Below are positions 9,541-21,859 of a stretch of 64,000 nt of DNA, one piece after another; within the stretch, counting starts at the first letter, position 1; the number at the start of each line of letters is the position of its first letter. A program made the position numbers and the translations under genes. The notes under the pieces are model-generated. The model was not told where the DNA came from. It did not search any database and saw only the letters and a list, made by a program, of their open reading frames with translations. The stretch comes from Beroe forskalii (taxonomy: Eukaryota > Ctenophora > Nuda > Beroida > Beroidae). The stretch is taken from NCBI GenBank assembly GCA_011033025.1, contig WFMF01000132.1:310001-374000 (forward strand), in the 5' to 3' direction.

Positions 9541-10438
9541 CGGGTTTTAAGGGTGCAGGGACACAGCTCCCGGGTTGCTAATTATTTTGTAGAAAAGTAG
9601 AAGGGCAGAAGAGAACAGACAAAACCGCTGTTGCCAGCAAAGGCTAAAAGGGCAACAAGATGATGCAAAGAAATGGGCATTGGATATTAATTCCTGGCCA
9701 TCTAAAACACTCAACTATGAATTACGATAGGCTTTTTAGGATACAAACTAACAGAATGCTTTATTAGATTTTGTCATATCCGACTGGATTTTCCATAATT
9801 GAGACGGTTAAGGTCATGTGACAACTTTGCAAATTTATAAAGGTTGATTTTTTGTTTTGCTAGTTTTTGTTTAACTTTAAATATAATTCCCAATTTGATC
9901 TAATATTGATATGCCAAGTTTTAGGAGTAGGCGAGAATACATGGTTTTAACAATAATGATTCTGCTAGTGCTAGTACAGTAGTAACTTAGTAAATTTTCT
10001 AATTTCAGGATCAAAATGGTTTTTGCATGACTCATGACTAGAATTAGAAAATAACTATAATTGACTCTAAAAAGTAAAGCTTTGCCTGAGTTGATAATAG
10101 TGAATTGAAGAGGTAAATCATCATAATTAACTTTTTTAAATTCTTTAAGTTATGCTTGGCTGTACATATTGTAAACTTAAACAATGCTGTTTATTTGTAA
10201 TTATATGATTAATTGAACCCCACTTAAAAGTACAACGTTCACGTAAACCTATTTATTTTTCGAGGACAATGTGATTTATGATTATCAGATTTCTATTTAA
10301 GTGCCAAATATTGTTAAATTTGCGTTTAGTTATAAAATATTGAATAAGTTTGCTATGAGTTTGATAATTCTCTATCATCTATGATTTCTTATCGTTATGT
10401 TTGCACGGACTCCATTTTGCGCAATGTGCACAATCTGG
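9541..10438. other. Formin 3' flank and intergenic, no gene seen
   Basis: AT-rich sequence shared with the right arm (46945-47797). The first 200 bases are probably the formin 3' UTR. No convincing coding sequence is visible on either strand. Confidence 0.6.
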
Positions 10439-10446
10439 ACATGTGT

Positions 10447-10496
10447 TGTCAGACATGTGTTGTCGAAGACGAAGAGGTCAGACAACGTCTGACAAA
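10447..10496. mobile_element. 50-nt TGTCAG/CTGACAA element
   Basis: It starts TGTCAGAC and ends GTCTGACAAA. It is flanked by ACATGTGT duplications (10439-10446 and 10497-10504). The same insertion is present in the right arm (about 46827-46890), so it predates the split of the arms. The 3' end carries the family hairpin GGTCAGACAACGTCTGACAA. Confidence 0.7.
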
Positions 10497-10815
10497 ACAT
10501 GTGTACTTAAACTTTCTAAGCCCGCATAGGTGTGCGTATGCGCCGCGGCCGCGCGCTTCCCTACGGTCTTCGTGTTTAGCATAAGCAATAGATCTTGCTA
10601 AACACGTATACCCCTGTTTGTCATACGAATATGTCTGACCGGACCCACTGTCCTTATTGTCCTTAACCATAGCCCTAAGAAAAACATTATCCTTACCCTA
10701 AACCTGATTAATCCTTACTCTAACCAGAGCCCTCTTTTGCGCGCGCGCCGTCGTTTCACTCCTAGTACTCCTCAAACTTCGCCGATTGGCGTTAGTACCT
10801 GGTTAGGTGAAATCC

Positions 10816-11016
10816 TTCCTAAGCCCGCATATTGCTAAGCCCGCATAGGTGTGTGTACGCGCGCGGCGCTTCCCTACGCGGACAGGGATATACGTGTTTA
10901 GCAAGTGGCAAGCCCGCATAGCTATAGGTGTGTACGCGCCGCGCGAGCTTAGCTTCCCTGTTCTGAGGAAGCGCGCCGCGCGACGATAACAGGGGTATAC
11001 GTCGCGTGTTTAGCAA
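10816..11016. mobile_element. TTCCTAAG...TTTAGCAA element with 9-bp TSD
   Basis: A GC-rich element runs from TTCCTAAGCCCGCAT to ACGTGTTTAGCAA-type ends, with perfect flanking GTGAAATCC duplications (10807-10815 and 11017-11025). The interior holds a nested second copy of the same family (about 10837-10903). The terminal repeats are only about 7 bp (TTSCTAA). The family recurs at 11037-11129 and at several right-arm positions. Confidence 0.78.
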
Positions 11017-11036
11017 GTGAAATCCTGACCCTAACC

Positions 11037-11129
11037 CTTGGTAAACACGTATACCCCTGTTATCGTTGCGCGGCGCGCTTCCTCCCGTAGGGAAGCGCGC
11101 ACACACACCTGTGCGGGCTTAGGAACCTA
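11037..11129. mobile_element. Further copy of the TTAGCAA/TTCCTAAG family
   Basis: Reverse-oriented copy (TTGGTAAACACGTATACCCC to GTGCGGGCTTAGGAA). No matching flanking duplication is visible. The equivalent right-arm copy is split by the 1493-bp fold-back element and the 96-bp insertion. Confidence 0.65.
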
Positions 11130-11166
11130 TATCCTTAAAGCGCTAGGTGCGCTAAACTATATTTTC

Positions 11167-11201
11167 TTGCCAGACGTTGCCTGCCAGGCAACGCCTGGCA
11201 A
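11167..11201. mobile_element. 35-nt hairpin insertion, left arm only
   Basis: The insert starts TTGCCAGACGTTGCC and ends GGCAACGCCTGGCAA, so it is almost entirely one inverted repeat. It is flanked by ATATTTTC(T) at 11159-11167 and 11202-11210. The right arm has the uninterrupted site at 44657-44665. The duplication reads as 8 or 9 bp depending on which copy owns one T. Confidence 0.85.
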
Positions 11202-11355
11202 ATATTTTCTGAGTTACGTCATTGTCATAGATAATAAAGGCTACCGTTTATATGGGAGACTGACCGCTAGCGCTCCCGTTTACATGGGAGACTAAAAGAT
11301 GAAAGACAATGCCGTGGTGATCTGTTTAGCTCTCTGATAAAGGCAGTTCTTTCAT

Positions 11356-11807
11356 AATTGTCAGACGTTGTCTTCGGCGGACGTTGTCTTCGGCGGACGT
11401 TGTCTTCGGCGGACGTTGTCTTCGGCGGACGTTGTCTTCGGCGGACGTTGTCTTCGGCGGACGTTGTCTTCGGCGGACGTTGTCTTCGGCGGACGTTGTC
11501 TTCGGCGGACGTTGTCTTCGGCGGACGTTGTCTTCGGCGGACGTTGTCTTCGGCAGACGTTGTCTTCGGCGGACGTTGTCTTCGGCGGACGTTGTCTTCG
11601 GCGGACGTTGTCTTCGGCGGACGTTGTCTTCGGCGGACGTTGTCTTCGGCGGACGTTGTCTTCGGCGGACGTTGTCTTCGGCGGACGTTGTCTTCGGCGG
11701 ACGTTGTCTTCGGCGGACGTTGTCTTCGGCGGACGTTGTCTTCGGCGGACGCGCGCGCTTCGCGCGCGCGCCCGCCGAAGGCGAAGGGGTCAGACAACGT
11801 CTGACAA
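11356..11807. mobile_element. 452-bp insertion consisting of short TIRs around a 16-bp satellite
   Basis: Flanks carry a 9-bp duplication TTCTTTCAT (11347-11355 and 11808-11816). The right arm has the empty site (about 44516-44524, one base different). Ends are AATTGTCAGACGTTGTC and GGTCAGACAACGTCTGACAA. The interior is about 24 copies of a 16-bp unit followed by a CG-rich hairpin (11750-11780). Confidence 0.87.
11363..11752. repeat. 16-bp tandem repeat, about 24 copies
   Basis: The unit is acgttgtcttcggcgg, almost perfectly homogeneous (one cggcag variant near 11553). It begins as a direct extension of the element's own end GACGTTGTC, so the array looks amplified from the terminal sequence. 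Period 16 is not a multiple of 3, which explains open frames in all phases. Confidence 0.95.
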
Positions 11808-11816
11808 TTCTTTCAT

Positions 11817-12700
11817 GGATCCCATCAAAGACTGGTTTACAGAATTGTACATACAGAAATTTGCCCTGGATGTCAACCAATCATCCTATTCTTAATTAGT
11901 TTTGGACCTGAACGCCCTGAATATGTCCTGAATAATGAAATTGAACCATAAAACCATGGCCTGACAATTATTTTAAAAAACAAGCTAGATGACTCACTCA
12001 AAATTCTTCGTTAACACTTGAAATTTGCAATTCAGTCTGGTAAAGACCCTTGTACTCGAATCTGTCGAAATTTTGACATGTTTGGTCTTATTTGTCATTT
12101 TATGCCTTCGCGCGCGCGAGGGGTCAGGCAACGCCTGACAATTTATGCCTGTGGTGACAATCATTTCTGAATGCAGTAATATTTAAGATATCAAACTAGT
12201 TTTTATCTAGTGAATGAACAGTGGACAGTGAACCTATGATCATAGGCTTGAAATGATGTTTAATACTCAGACTCTCAGATACAAGTTAACAGGGTGTATT
12301 TTCAATCAAAATTTCTTCCAACATATTGCATCAAAATATCATACTAAATTATACAATATTTGAATCCATTTTTGCATTCTTAGTGTTTTACTATGGGGTC
12401 TCCCTCAGTCAATGCTAAAAGCAATCAAGTTCAACAAATTACATTCCAAATCTAAATGTGGATATTTCATATAGTGAAACATGTGTCAGTCTTCAGCATT
12501 TCCACTATAAACTTAAATATCTGGATGCTGAATTATTTGACTTTGTTTTTTGTGGCCTTGTATTTGACAATTATCTGATCAAGTTCAAGCAATATTAAAC
12601 CAAGAATCACTTCTTGTTTTTTCTAATTTCATTAATAGATTAATCAGGGCTTTATCTTTTTTGTTGAACAAAATATACAGTCATCTTCTGCATAGTCTAA
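11817..12700. other. 3' flank of UNC-93-like gene, no gene seen
   Basis: Sequence is shared with the right arm (43612-44515). The proximal part is the likely 3' UTR of the minus-strand UNC-93-like gene. The only extra item is the 34-nt insertion at 12108-12141. Confidence 0.6.
12108..12141. mobile_element. 34-nt insertion, left arm only, 9-bp TSD
   Basis: The insert reads TCGCGCGCGCGAGG then GGTCAGGCAACGCCTGACAA, between perfect TTTATGCCT duplications (12099-12107 and 12142-12150). The right arm is empty at 44088-44096. It has the family 3' hairpin but no matching 5' end; its 5' part equals the interior of the 452-bp insertion, so it looks like an end-truncated copy. Confidence 0.87.
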
Positions 12701-15700
12701 TCAAGGCTTTATAACATCCAATGCAATAAACATAGAACTTAATGTACAAAAGCATACCAATATAGCTAAAATGGCATACAGGGATAGTTGAGAACTTATA
12801 AAGAGTACTGTTGCTGTTCCAACAGACATGACTGCATTGAGGAGCATAAAACCTATTTCACTTTCTGATGCAAACAAAATCCAACCATTGCAGTTCCTAT
12901 AATGTTGAATCCTGCATCCGTTATTCCCAGAAGAAATGCTATTATTAGGACAACACTTTTTTGTCTAGGGATGTAACTGATTGCTTCAGTTTGCATGTAG
13001 CTTGATTCTTTGGGGAACATGAGGAATGTTAGGTAAAAGGATACTATTGCCATTGTGAATAGACACAGAACAAGAAAGCCATTACTAAATTTTCTGCAAA
13101 GTCTCTCAAATGTCAATGATCCAAAAACTTCAGCAATTCCAAAGACACAACTCATCAATGGAATAAGTTGTCTATCACTGAATGTATTACCAATGCAAGT
13201 TTCAAATGTCATTGTATAAAATGCTAAAACAAATGAATTGTATGCTAGGACAAATACAAATAATCCAACACTTTTCCTACACAGGGTTTCTTTATAGCGG
13301 ATGAGCGTGTTCTTTATTTTTTGTGAAGTTGTATGATTGTCTCGTACCATACTTGCATTTATTACTCTAGAAGATAGAAGATCATCTGATTCTTCTGGAA
13401 CAATGTTTCTGTATCCTAAAACCCCGACCAGGAATGCTCCAGCTGTGAATGCACAGGAAACAATATAGATGGTTATTCGGGTTGTGCTGTTAATGTGATC
13501 CAAGCTTCCAAGGTAAAAATAATCTGCAATATTCCCTAAAATGTAACATGTTTTTTATTAAAGATGAATTATCAGCATTGATTAAATAAATTTTATTTAG
13601 TAGAAACATGCCTGGCTAAAACTATAATTGGGCCATAAATGGTAAATACAATGGTGAACATTAGATGTATCAAAAAGTGGCATGTTGATACCAAAATAGC
13701 AAAATAAATAAGTTAAAATTATGATGAAGAATTCCAGAAAAAAAAAACTATTTGTATCATTCCTACAATTTTAATAGCATTCAAAGTTCAACTTAAAAAT
13801 CTAACATAAATAATTAATCAAACATAATTCAATCTTCAAAATTTCAAAAAAATGTACTCACCTAAAATCATACTGAAAACATAAATACACCACCATAAGC
13901 TTGCATTACGTTGCATGTTCTCTTCACTTGAATTATCTGTTAGAATCTTTGGGCAAACAACCCAAATGAAACCCATCCCTAGACCTGAAAGCATTTCCTG
14001 GTATATGTTGTTAATTTTCTATCATTATCATTGAAACTCTAAAGCATTTAGAAATATAATGCTGCTTTCAATATATACTGATCATTATTTTATGCAGTAT
14101 GCAAATTCAAAAGGAGTATCTTCAATTGTCTCATACCAGTTATGAAAGATCCTAGGTAGATTGCCCATGATTTTAAAATGATAGCACCAATGAAAAGTCC
14201 TGAATAAAGGGCTGAACCTATTCCTAGGGTCATTCTGATCCCAGCCATATTGATCACAATTGGAGATGAAAGGGCACTGATGATACTTGACAAGTAAAGT
14301 ATACCTGTGAAACATTTTATGTATTATTAGATTATTGAAAACAATAAATTAGTGTACAAGGCAGATGAATTACTCTATGTTGCTTCTTCACACATGTTAC
14401 CGTGTGACACACCTTTCACCTCTCGGTGTATAAAATAACATGTCATGGGAGATGATAACAGAAGGCTTCCTTGATAGATGCCAGCCTTGTAGATGTGTTT
14501 TACAATAGGTGCTATTCATTTCTCAAGGACTATTGTCAATCCATCATTTTGACAGGTGGCACAAATGTTTAAACTAGCATATCAACATGTCTTGTGTTTT
14601 ATAACAGCCAAAAAGATTATACATTTATGTTGACTGTTTTTTATTCATTTGGCATACAATTTATGTTAGATATTATATTCAAATTTATGTCAAACATAAA
14701 ACCGTTTTTGATTGATGATACGGCATGTGATATGTAAATTCTTGAATGGCACTTGAAACTATATTCTGATACTGATATAAGTATTAAGTAATCATTTATT
14801 AATTAGGTAACACATATAACAAAAGTTAGAATAATGAAAATTATATCATATTTCATACCCTGACTTATGAACCCATCTTGTTCGCTTAAACTTGCTCCTG
14901 CATCTTCTATAACGGTATTCAACATTCCTTGGCCAGGAAAGAATCCACAGTAAACGAGGCACATAACTCCGCCACTCACCAAAACATTCAGAAACGGCTT
15001 CGAAATGAATGCTGAAACGACACTGTATCAAATACTGATATTTTTCAACTCCAATATCCACTCATTTATATAAATTTGCTGACAGTGGCTGTGTTCAGGC
15101 ATGATTGACTATGATTGCTAACGGAGGATATGTAGAAGAACCAACAGAGGATCTCCCTGGTCTTCTGATACCAGACAGCTTGTCGGAAGGTAACCTTACG
15201 AGACACATTAATTATATGGTAAAAAATTTGGCGATTCTTCGAAAAAATCCCCATATATTTTAGTTCCCCACTTAATCTCAATACGATGCCATCATCATAC
15301 GACATACGTTCATATGTGTGATAACCCAAAAATATCTCCAAATTTCGTACCCCCAAAATTTTAATCCCCAAAACTATTGTCCCATCTCAAGGGATTGAAG
15401 TTTAAACGAGATAACTGAAACGAGCGAATTGTAATCAGAAGCTTTCGAAAATCATGTGAGTATCATCGTCAGCTCATGTCCCATATAAATTCATCTCGCA
15501 AGGTAACCTGCACCCGGAGAGGGATCACGACGTGGAATTTATTGTGGAAGGGGGGAGAGTCCGGGCACACAGGGAAACTCTGGCCAGACAATGTGCCTTC
15601 TTCTCCAACATGTTCAGGTGGCAAATATACCTTCTCTTAAAGTCACCTTCAGTATTTTAGGTTCTATTTGCCATTTCTATTCATTGACTTCTTCATGAAA

Positions 15701-15959
15701 TCAAATAATGGTAATAATAAAGGTTAGACAAAGATTTAGTGTATTAATTAGTATGAATGAACTTACGTTCTCGTGTTGGGGGTTCCTCTGAATCGTCGTC
15801 AACAAAACTCCGAAGTGAGCTGGCAGTCCTCCGACTTACGATGGAAGTGGCATCCCTGGCCTGGCTTTGTATCGAATGAGCGCGGTTTATTTTCTCGGGC
15901 GGTGCATCAACAGCAACCGGGTGATACTCAACACTGTCACCTTCATCACTCGACGTCAT
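12701..15959 (-). CDS. UNC-93-like MFS transmembrane protein, left copy
   Basis: Minus-strand exons: 15959-15767 (N-terminal cytoplasmic MTSSDEGDSVEYHPVAV...), 15011-14859, 14304-14137, 13997-13862 and 13535-12701. Exon 2 onward encodes hydrophobic segments of an MFS fold: NVLVSGGVMCLVYCGFFPGQ, ILYLSSIISAL, SGLGMGFIWVVCPKI (compare the UNC-93 glycine-rich TM) and WWCIYVFSMILGNI, then about six C-terminal TMs. UNC-93 relatives regulate channels or receptor trafficking; the function here is inferred from family only. Phases agree at exon 1/2, 2/3 and 4/5 but not at 3/4, where one base is off in both arms. Near 12880 one T is missing relative to the right copy, shifting frame and truncating the last about 60 residues. 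Confidence 0.82.
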
Positions 15960-16634
15960 AGTCCTAGATTTACAAGGATTCGTTCAATTTCGACACAGAG
16001 ATTAAAAACATAACCTGTGATCTGGTCATTGGATAATACGATAATGGCAAATGAATACTCAAGTCGAAATTTAGCTCTTTTGAAAGTAAGATAGATTGCT
16101 GATCTGCTATTTTAATGTACAGAACTGTATAATTTGTTACAAAATACTGTTTTTCAGACCAGCGTTTCGCGAGAGCATCGCAAAAGTTATTGAGTTGAAG
16201 AACGTGAGTGTTGACTCGATGAGGCTCTTCCTGAAACTCATCTCCGGAGAAATAGGAAGCTTTGACGTGAGTATATTATGCCACATGCCATCGAGGACTG
16301 ATTGCCACTGGCTTGTGGCAACTACTAACTGCAAAACGTTACGTGTACGTGTTATAGAAAATATATCTCGCTATATATTTTCTATAGAGTATAGAGTAAA
16401 GACCCGTCACTAAAAATTGGGATTTCGCGCGTTCTAAGAAGTACGTCTCCTGAAATTTCCAAATGACTGTGCGAGATGTAAAACGGTTCATCCTGTACCT
16501 AGCTACTGTAAAACACAGATTATTATCTCCTTCAGGAGCAGTGTTTTGACGTTATAACCCTCCTGGAGCTCTTCCGACTCGTGGACATGTTCCAACACAC
16601 ACCCCTTATCTGGGCAGTGGCTCGTATCTTGCAG
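15111..16634 (+). CDS. BTB/POZ-domain protein, first four exons, left copy
   Basis: Exons: 15111-15189 (MIANGGYVEEPTEDLPG...SLSE), 15503-15617, 16158-16266 and 16536-16634, with phases 1, 2, 0 that agree. The protein reads RDHDVEFIVEGGRVRAHRET, LARQCAFFSNMFR, PAFRESIAKVIELKNVSVDS, FLKLISGEIGSFD, then EQCFDVITLLELFRLVDMFQ. This is a BTB fold: D-V-x-F and V-x-A-H-R-x-x-L-A, F-F-x-x-M-F, then the helix-rich second half. BTB proteins often act as cullin-3 adaptors or in transcription; the C-terminal partner domain is not in the window. Exons 1-2 lie inside UNC-93-like intron 1 on the opposite strand. The gene runs into the 61-bp array and then the scaffold gap. Confidence 0.8.
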
Positions 16635-17040
16635 GTTTACATGCAGTGAATACGCGAATAATGTGCCCTTATCTGGGCAGTGGCTCGCATCTTGCAGGTT
16701 TATGCAGTGAATACTCATTACTCAAATTAGGTGCCCTTATCTGGGCAGTGGCTCGTATCTTGCAGGTTTATGCAATGAATATTCAAATTAGGTGCCCTTA
16801 TCTGGGCAGTGGCTCGCATCTTGCAGGTTTATGCAGTGAATACTCAAATTAGGTGCCCTTATCTGGGCAGTGGCTCGTATCTTACAGGTTTATGCAGTGA
16901 ACACTCAAATAAGGTGCCCTTATCTGGGCAGTGGCTCGTATCTTGCAGGTTTATGCAGTGAATACTCAAATTAGGTGCCCTTATCTGGGCAGTGGCTCGT
17001 ATCTTGCAGGTTTACGCAGTGAATACGCGAATACGCGAAT
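16600..17040 (+). repeat. 61-bp tandem repeat, 7 copies (left)
   Basis: Each unit contains the last about 33 bases of BTB exon 4 (cccttatctgggcagtggct...), its GT donor (gtttatgcag) and an AAATTAG/GTGCC junction. The first copy is the real exon end. The right arm has about 11 copies (39140-39785). Confidence 0.92.
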
Positions 17041-17423
17041 AATTAAGTGGCAACTACAGGGAGATATTAACATATTTGTGGGATTGTTGCACTATTTTGC
17101 TTAATTTCACTATACCTCCGGGTTCAGTTAGTTTTCGTGTCACCAACGAATAATAGGCGACTTTAATAAATGAATACACCATTTCAAATCATGATCGGCA
17201 GACCCGACCATCTGTAACGTTGGTAAGAGACGTTTAGTCATAAAGTCCACCTACCGTAAGAGGTTTCGGTGACGCCACATTAGGCAACTTGGTAATCTGT
17301 CGACGGCCAGTTACCGGTCGGTAACCGGTCGGTAACCCGGTCGATTGCGACCTTAACAATCATAACGGTCGGTTGTCGGGATTTGGGGCGGGTTTCCGCC
17401 ACGGACAGTTACCGGTGGTTGAC
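17041..17423. other. End of left contig, no gene seen
   Basis: Homology with the right arm ends near 17275. The last 148 bases before the gap contain short repeats of 'accggtcggta' and no coding signal. Confidence 0.6.
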
Positions 17424-17523
17424 NNNNNNNNNNNNNNNNNNNNNNNNNNNNNNNNNNNNNNNNNNNNNNNNNNNNNNNNNNNNNNNNNNNNNNNNNNNNN
17501 NNNNNNNNNNNNNNNNNNNNNNN
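17424..17523. other. 100-N scaffold gap
   Basis: Exactly 100 Ns, a conventional placeholder of unknown true size. The order and orientation of the left part relative to the rest depend on scaffolding. Confidence 0.99.
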
Positions 17524-20023
<2,500 letters not shown>

Positions 20024-20059
20024 TAACTTATTAATGAGGCTGAATTGGATCTTTTCCGG

Positions 20060-21320
20060 GTATGTAACAAATTTTGAAATCTGTTACAATGGTCAAAATA
20101 TACTGTAAAACGATGTAATTTCGATTTGAAGTTGTAGGATACTTGTCTCCAGCACCATATGAGGCATCAATACGCCATTTCTGTTACTGCACGTGCGACA
20201 AACGCGCATAACGTGCAAAAATCGAAATTTTCAAAACACGTCTCAATCGACCCCAAATAGCCCAAAACATGTTTTGTAGAAGTTTGGGAGCGAAATTCTG
20301 AAGAATAAAAATTTACCTTTAAGACGTACTGGTATTGGACATAGAAAATATTGCGAGTCCAAATTTGTTACAATTTTGGAATAAACCTCCAAAATTTGTT
20401 ACAATTTTGAAATAAACATCACTGTGACCGTAATATGTCTTGAAACAATGCTATTTCGACTTATAGTTGTAGGGTAATCGCTTGCAGGAGTATCTGGTGC
20501 ATTAAAACGCCATTTCTGTTACTGCACGTGCGACAAACGCGCATAACGTGCAAAAATCGAAATTTTCAAAACACGTCTCAATCGACCCCAAAGAGCCCAA
20601 AACTTGTTTTGTAGAAGTTTGGGAGCGGAACTAACAAGAATAAAAATTTACCTTTAAGACGTACTGGTATTGGACATAGAAAATATTGCGAGTCCAAATT
20701 TGTTACAATTTTGGAATAAACCTCCAAAATTTGTTACAATTTTGAAATAAACATCACTGTGACCGTAATATGTCTTGAAACAATGCTATTTCGACTTATA
20801 GTTGTAGGGTAATCGCTTGCAAGAGTATCTGGTGCATTAAAACGCAATTTCTGTTACTGCACGTGCGACAAACGCGCATAACGTGCAAAAATCGAAATTT
20901 TCAAAACACGTCTCAATCGACCCCAAATAGCCCAAAACATGTTTTGTAGAAGTTTGGGAGCGAAATTCTGAAGAATAAAAATTTACCTTTAAGACGTACT
21001 GGTATTGGACATAGAAAATATTGCGAGTCCAAATTTGTTACAATTTTGGAATAAACCTCCAAAATTTGTTACAATTTTGAAATAAACATCACTGTGACCG
21101 TAATATGTCTTGAAACAATGCTATTTCGACTTATAGTTGTAGGGTAATCGCTTGCAAGAGTATCTGGTGCATTAAAACGCCATTTCTGTTACTGCACGTG
21201 CGACAAACGCGCATAACGTGCAAAAATCGAAATTTTCAAAACACGTCTCAATCGACCCTAAAGAGCCCAAAACATGATTTTGTAGAAGTTTGGGGTCGAA
21301 AATCTGAAGAATAAAAATTT
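20060..21320. repeat. 335-bp tandem repeat, about 3.7 copies
   Basis: The phrase 'ctgttactgcacgtgcgac' recurs at 20181, 20516, 20851 and 21186, exactly 335 bp apart. Inner units are nearly identical; the first and last diverge. It follows the CHK1-like exon directly. Confidence 0.95.
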
Positions 21321-21859
21321 GTATACAAAACCATAAGTATTCAATCCTGTAAAAACACAATCACAATGATTAATATGTATTACCGTCAAATAAAATTATT
21401 CCGTTTACATCACCTATTATGTGCACATAACTAAGTCATTATGACAATCATTGCTATATTCACAAGAAATGCATGTGAACTTGCATAGTTCTAATATAGG
21501 AACAACCTCAAAAGCTATTCTGACAATGAAAAGCATAGTATATTTAGAAATACCTTGCGAGATAAATCTATAAGGCACGTAATTTGAGGATTTTTCGAAA
21601 AAATCCCCACATTTTCGTTCCCCACAAAATTTCAAAATGACATGCGTAATATTCCCAAAATCATCCCAAAATTCTGTATGAAATAGTAAATTCACCAGGT
21701 TCTTGGTTCAATCTAAAGAGTACTAAAGTAAAAGTCTATCTCCAGCGCTTCACGCCACTCCTCTCCTTCAATTTCCTAGTTAACACCTTGATGACCTGTC
21801 TGAGTCCTTCCATGTTGAGATGCAATGGTACGCGCTCCTTTTGTACACAGTAGGTGGTG
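21321..21859. other. Intergenic, no gene seen
   Basis: AT-rich sequence. 'atttttcgaaaaaatcccca' near 21590 resembles 15235-15255 in the left arm and 41040-41060 in the right, suggesting a shared dispersed repeat. Confidence 0.5.

Larger units (their letters stand above)
1..17275 (+). repeat. Left arm of large inverted duplication
   Basis: Read on the plus strand, this interval matches the reverse complement of 38968-49256. Shared blocks, in order, are 1-24, formin terminal exons (7867-8053 and 9422-9540), the mobile-element patch (10.4-12.2 kb), the UNC-93-like exons (12701-15959), the BTB exons (15111-16634) and the 61-bp array (to about 17030). Homology continues to about 17275, where the phrase around 'cggtaggtggact' is found in both arms. 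Paired exons have the same length (187, 119, 193, 153, 136, 99, 109 and 115 nt). The left arm carries extra insertions: a 7.8-kb LINE and several small elements. Confidence 0.93.

Noticed and set aside
11267-11899. Five overlapping long frames (RRRQRPPKTTSAED or SSADVVFGGRCL repeats)
   Set aside because: A 16-bp tandem repeat with no stops in any phase; not coding.
15773-15961. 62-codon plus-strand frame (and mate 40431-40619)
   Set aside because: Antisense of the UNC-93-like first exon.
16600-17040. CRISPR-like array
   Set aside because: 61-bp contiguous repeats that include exon sequence; no spacers.
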